From contig JAIXQO010000001.1 in the NCBI GenBank assembly GCA_027485695.1, forward strand, positions 744,001-808,000: DNA of 64,000 nt. The letters are read 5' to 3'. How positions within the stretch are numbered: the first letter of the stretch is position 1; every line of letters starts with the position of its first letter. This DNA comes from Pseudomonadota bacterium. GTDB taxonomy: Bacteria > Bdellovibrionota > UBA1018. The notes under the pieces were generated by a model that searched no databases, was not told the origin of the DNA, and worked only from the letters and a program-made list of their open reading frames with translations. Position numbers and translations under genes: made by a program. Positions 37,639-46,519 of the stretch are shown in pieces.

Positions 37639-39882
37639 TTATAGAGTGTTTTGTTCATGGAGCGATCGGATCTGTTTACGGTCTCCCACGATCCAAAGCA
37701 GATCGCCCGGCTCCAGTTTCATCGACGAATCTGGGTTAAGGAATCGTATGCCGTTTCTCTCGATTCCGACGATCAATCCGTTGACGGCTTCGCGTAAACC
37801 ACATTCTCGGATCGTGTGATGGATGAAGCGATCGGTCGGGAGTAGCGTCAGCGAAGTGAGTCCAAAATCCGGGGAAATGGGCGGCAGCTCCCCCGCAGGA
37901 TTCTTCTCAAACGTGTCGCGAGCAGCGGTGAGTTGCTCATCGGTTCCGATCAGGAAAACTCGATCTCCCGGGAGCAGGAGCTCGAAACGTGTGGGAGCGA
38001 GGATTCTTTGGTCACCTCGCTCCAGCATCGCGATCGTGACTCCGAACCGCTCCTTGATTTTGCAATCCTCGAGTGATTTTGCGACGAGTGGCGAATTGGG
38101 AGAAACGACCATTTCAGTCAAATTCGCATTCCACGGTGCGAGCTCCGGAGTCTTGGATTTTTTTTCGAGCTCCGCGCGTTCAATTTCCGTTAGGTTCGAT
38201 ACGAATCGGCTCTCGATACGCTCATAAACCGGCTCGGAGTAGCGACTCAGGAAAAACGCAGCGAACGCTGCGATTCCGATGAAAACAATTCCAGTGACAG
38301 CGACAACAGAGATGAACTGACCGACGACGAAACCGGCAAGGACTACGCCGATGATGGCCCGTGCAATGGAGACTCCGAGTTGAAGTTTGCGAAGTCGGTT
38401 CAAGATCTCAGTCGTGTGGTCTTGAGTGCGCATGGCGCTCCCGACGAAAATCGCCCAGAGAAACGGTGCAATCATAATGAGAGTGAGGGCACAGGCGATG
38501 CCGTCGACCATGACCGCGTTCGAAAACAGGGGCGCGACTGTGGGGAGCGCTAAGCGACTCATGGCCAGCGTGATGGCGATCACGATGACGGCGTTGAGAG
38601 TAACTTTCACCCCGTAGACTCGCCAAATGATCCCGAGTGCGTTTTCGTCGGAGTTGGATTTCATCGCGTTCTCGTAACGGTTGAGTAGAGACTTGAACGA
38701 GTCCGGTAGTCTCGAATCCACCCATTCGTAGCAACGGTCTGAATATTTGATCAGGTAGGGCGTGGTGAAAGTCGTGATCGCTGACACTGCGACTGCGATG
38801 GGATAGAGGAAATCACTCGTGACTTTTAGGGTCATGCCCAGGGTTGCAATGATGAATGAGAATTCGCCGATCTGTGCGACGCTCATTCCGGATTGAACCG
38901 ACGTTCGTAAATTTTGGCCTGAGACGATTGACCCGATCGTGATACTGAGTATTTTTCCCACGATTGTGACGGCCGAGATCAAGAGAATGATCCAGAAGTA
39001 CTCCTTTAATACGTTTGGATCGATGAGCATTCCGACGGATACGAAAAATACCGCGGAGAAAAGATTCTTAACGGGTAAGAGTAGATGTTCGATTCGGTGC
39101 CCGTCCCGCGTTTCAGCCAAGATCGAACCCATGACAAACGCGCCCAGTGCAGGGGAAAACCCCGTATGATTCGCGACGATCACCATCATGAGACAGAGTC
39201 CGATAGAGACGACGAGTAATGTTTCGTTCGACATCATGGGGCGAAATTTTCGGAGGAGCACAGGCAGGACGTAGATGCCGAGCAGAAACCAGAGCACGAG
39301 GAAAAACACGAGTCTCAATGACGAAAACGCGAGCTCACCGCCGGATAGGCTCTGCGTGACGGCGACGGAAGAGAGGAGGACGAGAAGGAGGATCGCGATG
39401 AGATCCTCGACGATCAGTACTCCGAAAACGAGGGAGACGAAACTCTTGCCTTTGAGACTCATCTCTTCAAACGCTCGCACGATGATCGTCGTAGAGGAGA
39501 TCGACAGAATGCCACCCAAGAATAGGCTATCCATCCGAGACCAACTGAGCATTTGCCCGGCTGCGTAGCCGAGAGCGAGCATCGTCATGATCTCACAAAG
39601 CGCCATGATTGATGCGCTTTTGCCGACTTGAGTGAGTTTCTTGAAGCTAAATTCGAGTCCCAGTCCAAACAGCATGAAAATCACGCCGATCTCGGCCCAA
39701 ATCGAGATATTGGCGGTGTCCTTGACGGTCGGAAACAACTGAAAATGCGGGCCGACGATGAAACCGGCGATCAGGTAACCGAGGACGACTGGTTGTTTCA
39801 TTTTCTTGAAAGCGAGTGTGACGGCAGCGGCTGTCATCAGGATTATGCCGAGGTCTTGGATCAGATCAGGTAAGTGAGTCAT
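37639..39882 (-). CDS. CPA2-family cation/proton antiporter with two TrkA-C domains
   Basis: A 747-aa membrane protein. Residues ~10-380 form a Na+/H+ exchanger-type core of the KefB/CPA2 family (VVLGYLIAGFIVGPHF, then SPALGAFVMGSILAET). About four more helices follow (~420-540). Two C-terminal RCK_C/TrkA-C domains follow, at ~585-660 and ~675-745, each with the pattern of a beta-rich ligand-binding domain (LLPGDRVFLIGTDEQL and LEPGDLLWIVGDRKQI). Likely K+ or Na+ efflux regulated by a cytoplasmic ligand. No full TrkA-N nucleotide domain is seen. Confidence 0.88.
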   Translation of the reverse strand: MTHLPDLIQDLGIILMTAAAVTLAFKKMKQPVVLGYLIAGFIVGPHFQLFPTVKDTANISIWAEIGVIFMLFGLGLEFSFKKLTQVGKSASIMALCEIMTMLALGYAAGQMLSWSRMDSLFLGGILSISSTTIIVRAFEEMSLKGKSFVSLVFGVLIVEDLIAILLLVLLSSVAVTQSLSGGELAFSSLRLVFFLVLWFLLGIYVLPVLLRKFRPMMSNETLLVVSIGLCLMMVIVANHTGFSPALGAFVMGSILAETRDGHRIEHLLLPVKNLFSAVFFVSVGMLIDPNVLKEYFWIILLISAVTIVGKILSITIGSIVSGQNLRTSVQSGMSVAQIGEFSFIIATLGMTLKVTSDFLYPIAVAVSAITTFTTPYLIKYSDRCYEWVDSRLPDSFKSLLNRYENAMKSNSDENALGIIWRVYGVKVTLNAVIVIAITLAMSRLALPTVAPLFSNAVMVDGIACALTLIMIAPFLWAIFVGSAMRTQDHTTEILNRLRKLQLGVSIARAIIGVVLAGFVVGQFISVVAVTGIVFIGIAAFAAFFLSRYSEPVYERIESRFVSNLTEIERAELEKKSKTPELAPWNANLTEMVVSPNSPLVAKSLEDCKIKERFGVTIAMLERGDQRILAPTRFELLLPGDRVFLIGTDEQLTAARDTFEKNPAGELPPISPDFGLTSLTLLPTDRFIHHTIRECGLREAVNGLIVGIERNGIRFLNPDSSMKLEPGDLLWIVGDRKQIRSLHEQNTL

Positions 39883-39978
39883 GTGTTTTCCCGAAAATCA
39901 AAATAGATTCTGTTTCATCTGTTGCGAACGGATGAACGATCGAGTGGCCGAGGTATTAAGAGCCGAGTGAAGCGAAGA

Positions 39979-40320
39979 TTACGCGCGTATCCGTCTGGGG
40001 GGCCGGTGTAGGTCTGGGATCGTGGGCTCTTGATAGAGTTCCGAGGGGCGTGGTTCAAGCCTCATCACTTGAAATGGAGGTGAGAGAATCCATCTCGATG
40101 AAGAGGCGGGAATCGCAGAGTGAGCAAAAGGTGTCGATGAGTGCAGTGGATGCGTGTCGCTCATCGGTGCGTCTCCTGTTTCATCGTTCTGAGTGATGGG
40201 AGCGGGACCGACACGCACAAAAGCCGTAGAAGGATCGAAAACGACTTCTAGGATGAAAGAGAAAAAAACAATGAGTGCAACCGTGCATCTCGCCCAAAAC
40301 ATGAGTCGCCAATATCGCAT
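39979..40320 (-). CDS. possible small membrane protein with Pro-rich tail
   Basis: A weak call in an otherwise empty 499-bp gap. Reading from the ATG at 40320 gives 113 aa with one convincing membrane helix (WARCTVALIVFFSFILEVVF). A long periplasmic, Pro/Ser-rich tail without predicted structure follows. No ribosome binding site is evident at either candidate ATG and no family is recognised. It could be a leaderless or spurious frame. I list it because the gap is long and the helix is good. Confidence 0.35.
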   Translation of the reverse strand: MRYWRLMFWARCTVALIVFFSFILEVVFDPSTAFVRVGPAPITQNDETGDAPMSDTHPLHSSTPFAHSAIPASSSRWILSPPFQVMRLEPRPSELYQEPTIPDLHRPPRRIRA

Positions 40321-40381
40321 AATACGCGAGAGCTGACAATTCAGGCGGATCGGACGAGATGCGTATGATGCAATCTCAGTC

Positions 40382-40708
40382 CTAGAGGCCGATGCCTTTG
40401 CCGCAGAGGCGGAGGATGGCGAGGACTGACTCATTCAGCTCCATCGATGCTTGATTGTAGCAACGGAGCGTGTCTTTGGCCGAATCCGTGCCCGCGCAGA
40501 GCGTGACTGCTTCCCAGGCTGGGAGAATTTTCTTGGCTTCGCGGACACATTTCAGTGGTTCGAGCGAGTTTTTACTCTGGGAGCACAGGCGAACGGCGGC
40601 AATTTTTTCCATCTCACCGGACGCGGATTTGTAACACTCGAATGGGCCAGCGAACGCGGTGGTCGTAACGATCATACCCAAGGACAAGAGAGCGAGGTGT
40701 TTTTTCAT
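40382..40708 (-). CDS. secreted protein with regularly spaced cysteines
   Basis: A 108-aa exported protein. The start at 40708 gives a signal peptide ending AFA. The mature part has six Cys in the rhythm C-x16-C-x11-C-x16-C-x11-C-x18-C. These mark a helical unit of about 28 residues repeated with C..A at its start and LC near its end. The repeats suggest a disulfide-stapled helical bundle. No family is recognised. It lies just after the benE-type gene on the same strand, so it is possibly co-transcribed with it. Confidence 0.7.
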   Translation of the reverse strand: MKKHLALLSLGMIVTTTAFAGPFECYKSASGEMEKIAAVRLCSQSKNSLEPLKCVREAKKILPAWEAVTLCAGTDSAKDTLRCYNQASMELNESVLAILRLCGKGIGL

Positions 40709-40739
40709 GACTCCATCTTCTGGAGAACGGATCAAAATG

Positions 40740-41918
40740 TCACGACGCTTTTGGTCTAAAAATCAGAAGTGCAATTGAGCCGATCACGATTCCCCAGAAC
40801 GCGGCACCGATGCCTGCGAGAGTCACATTCGAAGCGGTGACCAAGAAAGTGAGGATCGCGGCCTCGCGCGACCGCTCATCGCGCGTCGCTTGATGGAGAC
40901 TGTTTGCAATGGTCGTAAATAGCGCGATCCCAGCAAGTGAGAGCACGAATGCGGCGGGCAGTGCATGCAGAAAATCTCCGACGACTCCGGCGACGAGCCC
41001 TACGAGCAGGTAGAAAATTCCAGCGAACACGGCCGCCCAGTAACGCTGATCGCGATTTTCGTGAGCTTCGGGTCCCATGCAGATCGCGGCCGTGATGGCG
41101 GCCAGATTGATACCGAACACACCGAACGGCGCTAGGAGCATGGTCGTAACTCCCGTTCCTGTGATGACCGGAGAGATCGGCGTCGAATAACCGAAAGATC
41201 GAATCGCTGCGACTCCCGACAGATTCTGCGAAGCCATCGTAACGATGAAAAGCGGGAGTCCCAGGCTCACGATCGCTGACCAAGAAAACGTTGGCATCGT
41301 AAAAACGGGGCGCACGATTTGGAGTGAGACTGTTTCAAAATGGGGCGGTTGGTAGAGATAGCTGGCGGTGAGTCCGATCGCGAGCACTCCAATCACCGCA
41401 TACCGAGGGATCAGTCGTTTGAGCCCGAGGTAAACGGCGAGCATGGGGAGGACAATGGGCGCGGCGGTTTTCAGGGATTGAAAAACCTCGGTGCCGAACC
41501 GGAATAAAACTCCGGCAAGCAGGGCGGAGGCGATCGAAGCCGGGATCCGATCAATGATTTTCTCGAACCATCCGCTGGCGCCGGCAAACGTGATCAGGAG
41601 ACCCGAGAAAAGGAATGCACCGAGCACATCACTGAGCGGGACGGCGGTCGTGAGGCTGACGGCGAGGAGCGCGGACCCGGGAGTCGACCAAGCGGTGAGA
41701 ACCGGGATCTTGTAGTAGAGGGAAAATGCGATCGAAGTCGCCCCCATCCCCAGGCAGAGGGCCGCGATCCAAGTGGCGGTAATTTCCGGGGGTGCCCCGG
41801 TGGCTTGAGCGGCTTGAAAAACTAGTGCAACAGAACTCGTGAAACCGACGAGAACGGCGATAAAACCGGCCGTAACTGGCGGAATGTAGCTGAGAAGACC
41901 GGTCGATGGGCGAGTCAT
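40740..41918 (-). CDS. benE: BenE-family benzoate/H+ symporter
   Basis: A 392-aa transporter with about 11-12 membrane helices. The opening PPVTAGFIAVLVGFTSS and the later TAWSTPGSALL are characteristic of BenE proteins, which import benzoate with protons in bacteria that degrade aromatics. No benzoate catabolic gene lies in this window, so the real substrate here may differ. It is divergent from the YghO-type acetyltransferase, 70 bp away. Confidence 0.85.
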   Translation of the reverse strand: MTRPSTGLLSYIPPVTAGFIAVLVGFTSSVALVFQAAQATGAPPEITATWIAALCLGMGATSIAFSLYYKIPVLTAWSTPGSALLAVSLTTAVPLSDVLGAFLFSGLLITFAGASGWFEKIIDRIPASIASALLAGVLFRFGTEVFQSLKTAAPIVLPMLAVYLGLKRLIPRYAVIGVLAIGLTASYLYQPPHFETVSLQIVRPVFTMPTFSWSAIVSLGLPLFIVTMASQNLSGVAAIRSFGYSTPISPVITGTGVTTMLLAPFGVFGINLAAITAAICMGPEAHENRDQRYWAAVFAGIFYLLVGLVAGVVGDFLHALPAAFVLSLAGIALFTTIANSLHQATRDERSREAAILTFLVTASNVTLAGIGAAFWGIVIGSIALLIFRPKAS

Positions 41919-41974
41919 AGAGTCTTAGATGATGCGCTGAAAAAGACCTTTCCACAAATGAGAAGGGGTGAGGT

Positions 41975-41992
41975 ATGAGTGAAACTCTATGA
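41975..41992 (+). other. five-codon upstream mini-ORF overlapping the acetyltransferase start
   Basis: A Shine-Dalgarno-like GGGGTGAGG sits right before an ATG that encodes only MSETL and then stops in ATGA. That stop overlaps the true start at 41989. The better ribosome binding site belongs to the mini-ORF, so translation of the main gene may depend on re-initiation. Confidence 0.45.
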
Positions 41993-43143
41993 GTACAGTT
42001 CAGATCGTCCGTTTGGATCCCACCTCCAAAAAAGACTTGGAGCGTTTCGTTGATATCGCTTGGCATGTTTTTCCGATCAAAGAAAACAAGCAATGGGTTC
42101 CGCCTCTGCGGCTTTCGGTTCTAGAGAATCTGGATGTGAAAAAAAATCCGTTCTACAAGCGCGCCACGATCGAACTTTTCGTCGCGGTCCAAAACGGCAA
42201 GGACGTAGGTCGAATTGCCGCGATCACGAACCGCGCGCACGAAGAATTCCACGATGAGAAAATCGGGTTCTACGGATTCTACGAAGCGATCAACGATATT
42301 GCGGTTTCGAAAGCGCTGTTTCGCGCCGTCGCGGAAACACTTCAGGCCAAAGGTTACTCCGAATTTCGTGGTCCGATGAATCCTTCGACCAATCACGAGT
42401 GCGGCCTCCTCGTTCGCGGACAATCTCAGCATCCGACGATCATGACGACTTGGAACCCGCTCTACTATCTTGAGCACCACGAGCAACTAGGTCTCGAAAA
42501 AGACAAGGACACGGTGGCGTATTTCCTTCCGACGGACAAGAAAATGTCCCTTCCAAAAAAAGTCTTCGACTACTCAGAGAAACTCAAAGCCGACGGGAAC
42601 TTCAGGTTCCGGGATTTCGATCTCAAAAATTTCGATCGCGACGTCGAGATCTGCTACGACATCTACAATTCGGCGTGGGAAAAAAATTGGGGTTTTTTTC
42701 CGATGACTCGCGAAGAGTTCCAATTCATGGCCAAAGAAATGAAAATGGTGCTCGATCCGAGATTCGCTTTCATCGCCGAGAAAGACGGGAAGCCAGCCGG
42801 ATTCATGCTCGGACTGCCGGATTTCAATCATATTTTCAAACGCATCCCGAATGGCAAGTTGCTTCCGACGGGAATTTTCAAGATCCTGCTCGGCAAGCGG
42901 ATGCTGAAAACCGTTCGAATCATCACGCTTGGCGTGAAACAGGAGTATCGCGGCACGGGTATTTTCGCGCTGTTCACGGCGGAGTCTTTCTTACGCGCGC
43001 AGCAGTCGAAACTCATCGGTGGCGAAGCTTCGTGGATCTTAGAGGATAACGTCGAGATGAACCGCCCTTGGGTGGAGCTGGGCGCGCCGCTTTATCGCCG
43101 CTGGAGAATTTTCAAAGCTCCAGTTGCTCGGTTCTTGTCGTAG
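41989..43143 (+). CDS. YghO-type GNAT-family protein
   Basis: A 384-aa protein of the YghO-like N-acetyltransferase family. It has an N-terminal GNAT-like half with FPIKENKQWVPPLR and GRIAAITNRAHEEFH, then FRGPMNPSTNHECGLLV, a motif typical of the family. A C-terminal GNAT domain follows, with GVKQEYRGTGIFALF as the acetyl-CoA pyrophosphate loop region. Family members are cytoplasmic and their substrate is unknown. A mini-ORF overlaps the start codon. It is the last host gene before the tRNA that carries the mobile element. Confidence 0.83.
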   Translation: MSTVQIVRLDPTSKKDLERFVDIAWHVFPIKENKQWVPPLRLSVLENLDVKKNPFYKRATIELFVAVQNGKDVGRIAAITNRAHEEFHDEKIGFYGFYEAINDIAVSKALFRAVAETLQAKGYSEFRGPMNPSTNHECGLLVRGQSQHPTIMTTWNPLYYLEHHEQLGLEKDKDTVAYFLPTDKKMSLPKKVFDYSEKLKADGNFRFRDFDLKNFDRDVEICYDIYNSAWEKNWGFFPMTREEFQFMAKEMKMVLDPRFAFIAEKDGKPAGFMLGLPDFNHIFKRIPNGKLLPTGIFKILLGKRMLKTVRIITLGVKQEYRGTGIFALFTAESFLRAQQSKLIGGEASWILEDNVEMNRPWVELGAPLYRRWRIFKAPVARFLS

Positions 43144-43188
43144 ATCGACTGGCTTATTAGGGTGGTCATCGGGATTCACGAAGATGAG

Positions 43189-43208
43189 GACTGTTCACGT
43201 GAACAGTC
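43189..43208. promoter_or_regulatory. perfect 20-bp palindrome
   Basis: GACTGTTCAC followed directly by its reverse complement GTGAACAGTC. It lies in the 223-bp gap between the acetyltransferase stop and the tRNA-Ser gene. Such uninterrupted symmetry suggests a dimeric protein-binding site. Nothing else in this gap is recognisable. Confidence 0.6.
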
Positions 43209-43366
43209 ACCTGATTCCTGAATGGCCGCGACTCAATGAGTTAAGTTCAGGTTTTCCCATCGAGTCTACGACCAGGAATTCAGGTTTAGCGGTGTTAGAG
43301 CGAGCTTCGCGGTGGACACTGCTTTGGGGCCTATGTTAATCGTCTGGTCTTCCAAGTTTTTTCTCA

Positions 43367-43456
43367 GGAGAGGTGGCCGAGTGGTCGAAGGCGCACGCTT
43401 GGAAAGCGTGTAACGGGTAACACCGTTCGAGGGTTCGAATCCCTCTCTCTCCTCCA
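43367..43456 (+). tRNA. tRNA-Ser(GGA)
   Basis: A 90-nt class II tRNA with encoded CCA. The acceptor stem starts GGAGAGG, the D-arm has the GTGGCCGAGTGGTCGAAGGC pattern, and the anticodon stem CACGC/GCGTG holds loop TTGGAAA (anticodon GGA). A long serine-type variable arm and the GGTTCGAATCC T-arm follow. The 3' part is the integration site of the element that follows and stays intact. Confidence 0.95.
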
Positions 43457-43460
43457 TTTT
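43399..43460 (+). repeat. attL: 62-bp direct repeat (tRNA-Ser 3' part)
   Basis: The tRNA segment from the anticodon loop to four T residues past the CCA end. It is identical over 62 bp to 50288-50349. Flanking bases differ on both sides. Confidence 0.95.
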
Positions 43461-43518
43461 ATTTAATATTACATTTCAAAAAAAGCACTGAACTCAACGA
43501 GTTCGCGTCTTTTTCTTT

Positions 43519-44661
43519 TTACTGAGCAATCTGGGCATCTTGGGAACTTACTAGCTTTAACTCCGTAAATTCTCGTTTAGGCGGAGTTTCGGCGGAGTAG
43601 AGGTCAAATACATTACATTTGCTCTTCATGTACTCGGGGTCTCTATGGCGATATCTTTCGGTTGTTCTAGCCGATTGATGCCCCATGAGTAGCTGTAGAT
43701 CGTACAGATCGCCGCCGTTCTGCATGTAGAGGGTAGCGAATGTGTGACGAAGTCCGTGGAAGGTCACCCGGTCGGTGTCTGCCTCCTTGATTCCTTTCTG
43801 AAGTGCTCGAGTCAATTGCATGGGACAAAGCCGTGTACCGTCTGGTCGGCAAGCAACAAAAGTGGCGCTAGGGTGACTTGCTTTCTGCTCCCGTAGTCTT
43901 TCCAAAAGTCCATCGGGATATATTCCAAGGTAGCGGATACTCCGTCCCTTCGTGAATTCATCCATTATGGCGGTCTTTTTATTCCACTTTCTTCGAATAG
44001 TTATCGACCTGTTTTCAAGATCAACTGCGTCCCATTGGAGCCCAAGAACCTCTCCTTCTCGAAGTCCAAGCTGAATCGCTAAGTGAAAAGCTATTCCATA
44101 GGGGTGAGTGTCTGCCCAGCGAAGTAACTTCATTGCGTCCTGAGACTTCAAGTGTGGAGCTTCGAATGGATCTTCTTTAAAAGGCCGAACACTTGATACA
44201 GGGTTAATCGCCAAGTATCGGTAAGTCTTTACTGCTTCAGTAAATACCTTATGCAGCAAGGCTCTAACCCTATTTGCATACGATTTTGCTCGGCCCTGTT
44301 TCAACATCTCCCGCATTACTCGCTGAACATCGACTGGATGAATATCTCGAAGTTGACGAGGCCCTAATGTAGGTCGCAGATACTTTTCATTCATTAATCG
44401 ATCAGTCATGAGCCACCCAGCTGAGTGGTGGACTTTTGCGTAGTCTTCGATAAATTTTTCAAAAAATTCATCGAATGTTATTCTAACTGAAGTGTTTCCG
44501 CCTGCTCTCTCATTGAACTTCAAATCTTCTTGAGTTCGACCCCAATGATTTGCTTCTTCTCGAGTTCGAAAAGTCTTCGAGCGTTTCGAATAGTCGGAAA
44601 AAATCACTTCTACTTTGTAGACGGTGCCTTTCTTCCGTAACAATTTTTGAATATAAGCCAT
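43519..44661 (-). CDS. tyrosine site-specific integrase
   Basis: A 380-aa phage-type integrase catalysing recombination between tRNA-Ser attachment sites. The start at 44661 has AAAGGAG 6 bp upstream. The N-terminal domain is arm-binding, a core-binding SAM-like domain spans ~60-160, and the catalytic domain follows with Arg201 (LGLREGE), His302 and Arg305 (HGLRH), His328 (LMGHQS) and the nucleophile Tyr337 (TTERYRH). All catalytic residues are present, so it should be active. It is the gene nearest attL and the last of the minus-strand core genes. Confidence 0.95.
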   Translation of the reverse strand: MAYIQKLLRKKGTVYKVEVIFSDYSKRSKTFRTREEANHWGRTQEDLKFNERAGGNTSVRITFDEFFEKFIEDYAKVHHSAGWLMTDRLMNEKYLRPTLGPRQLRDIHPVDVQRVMREMLKQGRAKSYANRVRALLHKVFTEAVKTYRYLAINPVSSVRPFKEDPFEAPHLKSQDAMKLLRWADTHPYGIAFHLAIQLGLREGEVLGLQWDAVDLENRSITIRRKWNKKTAIMDEFTKGRSIRYLGIYPDGLLERLREQKASHPSATFVACRPDGTRLCPMQLTRALQKGIKEADTDRVTFHGLRHTFATLYMQNGGDLYDLQLLMGHQSARTTERYRHRDPEYMKSKCNVFDLYSAETPPKREFTELKLVSSQDAQIAQ

Positions 44662-44768
44662 AGCAAACTCCTTTCGTCGGAGTTCACCTGGGAAGGTTGT
44701 CAAAGATCGCAGCCTCCGACTAACCAACCCAGGTGCCAAAATCCATGTAAAAAGAACATCATTTGAAC

Positions 44769-46343
44769 TTAAAAATGGATTACATCCTCTTCGGAGGTCG
44801 TTTCTATCCTAGCGTCGGCAGATTCCGTTAAATCGACGCCTACGACGCCGCTACTAGGCGATGGCATCCTACCATTCGCCGCATTAGCTGCATTCGAAGG
44901 GTCAGCTAGTCTAATGCGAACTTGTCGCTCCGAGTTACTACCCCCAGTTTTGCTCATTGTTACCTCTATACAGGCCAATTTTAAGCTAGGAGCGAGTCTT
45001 CGAAGTTCGTCAGTGAGCTGTCTGGGACGAGTCGGCCATCCTCTTTCGAAGCTGTGACCGCCCGGAATCATCGAGTTTAGCTTTGATAGAAGATCGGTTG
45101 GAGTCCCCGCCCACTCTTGTTTGGCTAGGTCGCGTATTAGCGGATAAATCAGACTGCTACTGAGAACGGCATCATTCGCAGACTCCTGATTTATTCTAAA
45201 TGCCGCTACTGAATCTCCTGCCCGCCAACCGAATGCACCTTCAGCAGCTGTTATCCACTGCCAGGCATCAGCCATTCTCAGTCGGTGATTTTGAACGACA
45301 TGGCCCTCATTTCGAAGAGCTGCCGAAACACCGTTAAGGATACAGCCGAAAAAGCTGGAGTGTAGTCGTGAAAACTCACTCCAAAAATCGCTTTCCGTTT
45401 TTCTATCTTCCTCTGAAATTCTTGGAAGATTTAATGTAATGGATCGACTAGCGAGATCGCCTCTTGAAACGAACTCCGCGATTCCATTTAGAATTATGGG
45501 CCGCTTTGCTTCTAAGATAATTTCATCGTCGTCGGTGAAAAGAGAGCGTTTTGATAGTCCCCCACCTGTAGCAACACGACAAAGGTCATCAGATAACCAA
45601 TTTGGCAAGTGCGACACATTATCAAATGCCAACACCCAACTGTGTTTGGCAGACACCATCAAATCATCGGCATTTTTTGGCTCTTTTCTCAGCGGAACCT
45701 GGCTTGGGTCAATCAGTGCACGTAGCAATTTTACTACCGTGCTTTTCGACGCCCCTTGCTCACCGTACAGTACCAAAACTAGATACGGTCCGTTTCGTTG
45801 AAAGGCATTGACTATAAAGCCTATCAGCAGCTTGAAGTCGTCATCCGTTTCTACATTAAAAAATCTCTTCATTTTCTGAATAACTGTCAGATCGGAGGAC
45901 AATTCCGGATAAGGAAGTGCCTGCATATACTTTGATCTTCTAAAGCGAACCGGCGACTTTTGTAGAACTGTCCACCCTGAAGCAGAGATTTCAATGACCT
46001 CCCATTTTCTATTCCCGAGGTCGACATAGATCTTGTCGTCCAGATGGCCAATTCTCAAATAGACTTTCTCAACCTTTCCCTCGAAGAGCGCTTTAGAAGA
46101 AATTGTGTCAATGCAATCATCTAATGACTGCTTTTTGGGCGCGGACTTCGTTCGTTCGTAATAGCTCCTTCTCAACCAGTCTTTAAAAATCGAGCCCTTA
46201 ATGGCCCAGTTTTCTCGATGATCACCTACCGCAATTTCGGCGTAGAGAGTATCGTCACTTGTTTTGAATAGCTCAATCGCTCGACAGATATCGAGTAAAA
46301 TAGCTAGCTGTTTATCTTGCTTGCCGGCATTGAGTTCGGTCAT
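44769..46343 (-). CDS. P-loop ATPase / replicative helicase-like protein of the element
   Basis: A 524-aa protein. The start at 46343 (GGAG 7 bp upstream) overlaps the preceding small gene in ATGA. Walker A is GEQGASKST (194-202), and a Walker B-like FDN lies at ~241 in VLAFDNVSHLP, as in superfamily 3/D5-type helicases of plasmids, phages and P4-like satellites. The N-terminal ~150 residues have no Cys-type primase zinc motif, so primase activity is doubtful. The probable role is replication or maintenance of the excised element. Confidence 0.82.
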   Translation of the reverse strand: MTELNAGKQDKQLAILLDICRAIELFKTSDDTLYAEIAVGDHRENWAIKGSIFKDWLRRSYYERTKSAPKKQSLDDCIDTISSKALFEGKVEKVYLRIGHLDDKIYVDLGNRKWEVIEISASGWTVLQKSPVRFRRSKYMQALPYPELSSDLTVIQKMKRFFNVETDDDFKLLIGFIVNAFQRNGPYLVLVLYGEQGASKSTVVKLLRALIDPSQVPLRKEPKNADDLMVSAKHSWVLAFDNVSHLPNWLSDDLCRVATGGGLSKRSLFTDDDEIILEAKRPIILNGIAEFVSRGDLASRSITLNLPRISEEDRKTESDFWSEFSRLHSSFFGCILNGVSAALRNEGHVVQNHRLRMADAWQWITAAEGAFGWRAGDSVAAFRINQESANDAVLSSSLIYPLIRDLAKQEWAGTPTDLLSKLNSMIPGGHSFERGWPTRPRQLTDELRRLAPSLKLACIEVTMSKTGGSNSERQVRIRLADPSNAANAANGRMPSPSSGVVGVDLTESADARIETTSEEDVIHF

Positions 46344-46519
46344 ATTCGCACTCCTCGACGTGAACGATCTAAAAAATCCGAAACATCGCATTCAAGAATT
46401 CTAAGCGCACGTCCTACTTTCGCGGCGGGTATTCTTCGCTGTCGAATCAACTTGTATACGATTCGAATGTTTACCTTTAGCGTAGCGGCTACCTCTACTG
46501 GAGTGAGTAAAGTGCTCAT
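46340..46519 (-). CDS. AlpA/excisionase-like helix-turn-helix protein (59 aa)
   Basis: A short gene found by reading the gap between two neighbours. It encodes MSTLLTPVEVAATLKVN and onward, the start of the MerR-like 'excisionase family' HTH. VYKLIRQRRIPAAKVGRALR is the recognition helix and wing, and the C-terminal DVSDFLDR is typical. It overlaps both neighbours by ATGA, so the repressor, this protein and the ATPase are translationally coupled. Family members (AlpA, Xis) direct excision or activate integrase expression. The length is normal for the family. Confidence 0.85.
   Translation of the reverse strand: MSTLLTPVEVAATLKVNIRIVYKLIRQRRIPAAKVGRALRILECDVSDFLDRSRRGVRI

Noticed and set aside
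43367..43456. Possibility that the attR repeat is a second functional tRNA-Ser
   Set aside because: attR contains only the part from the anticodon loop onward; no acceptor 5' strand or D-arm precedes it at 50288.
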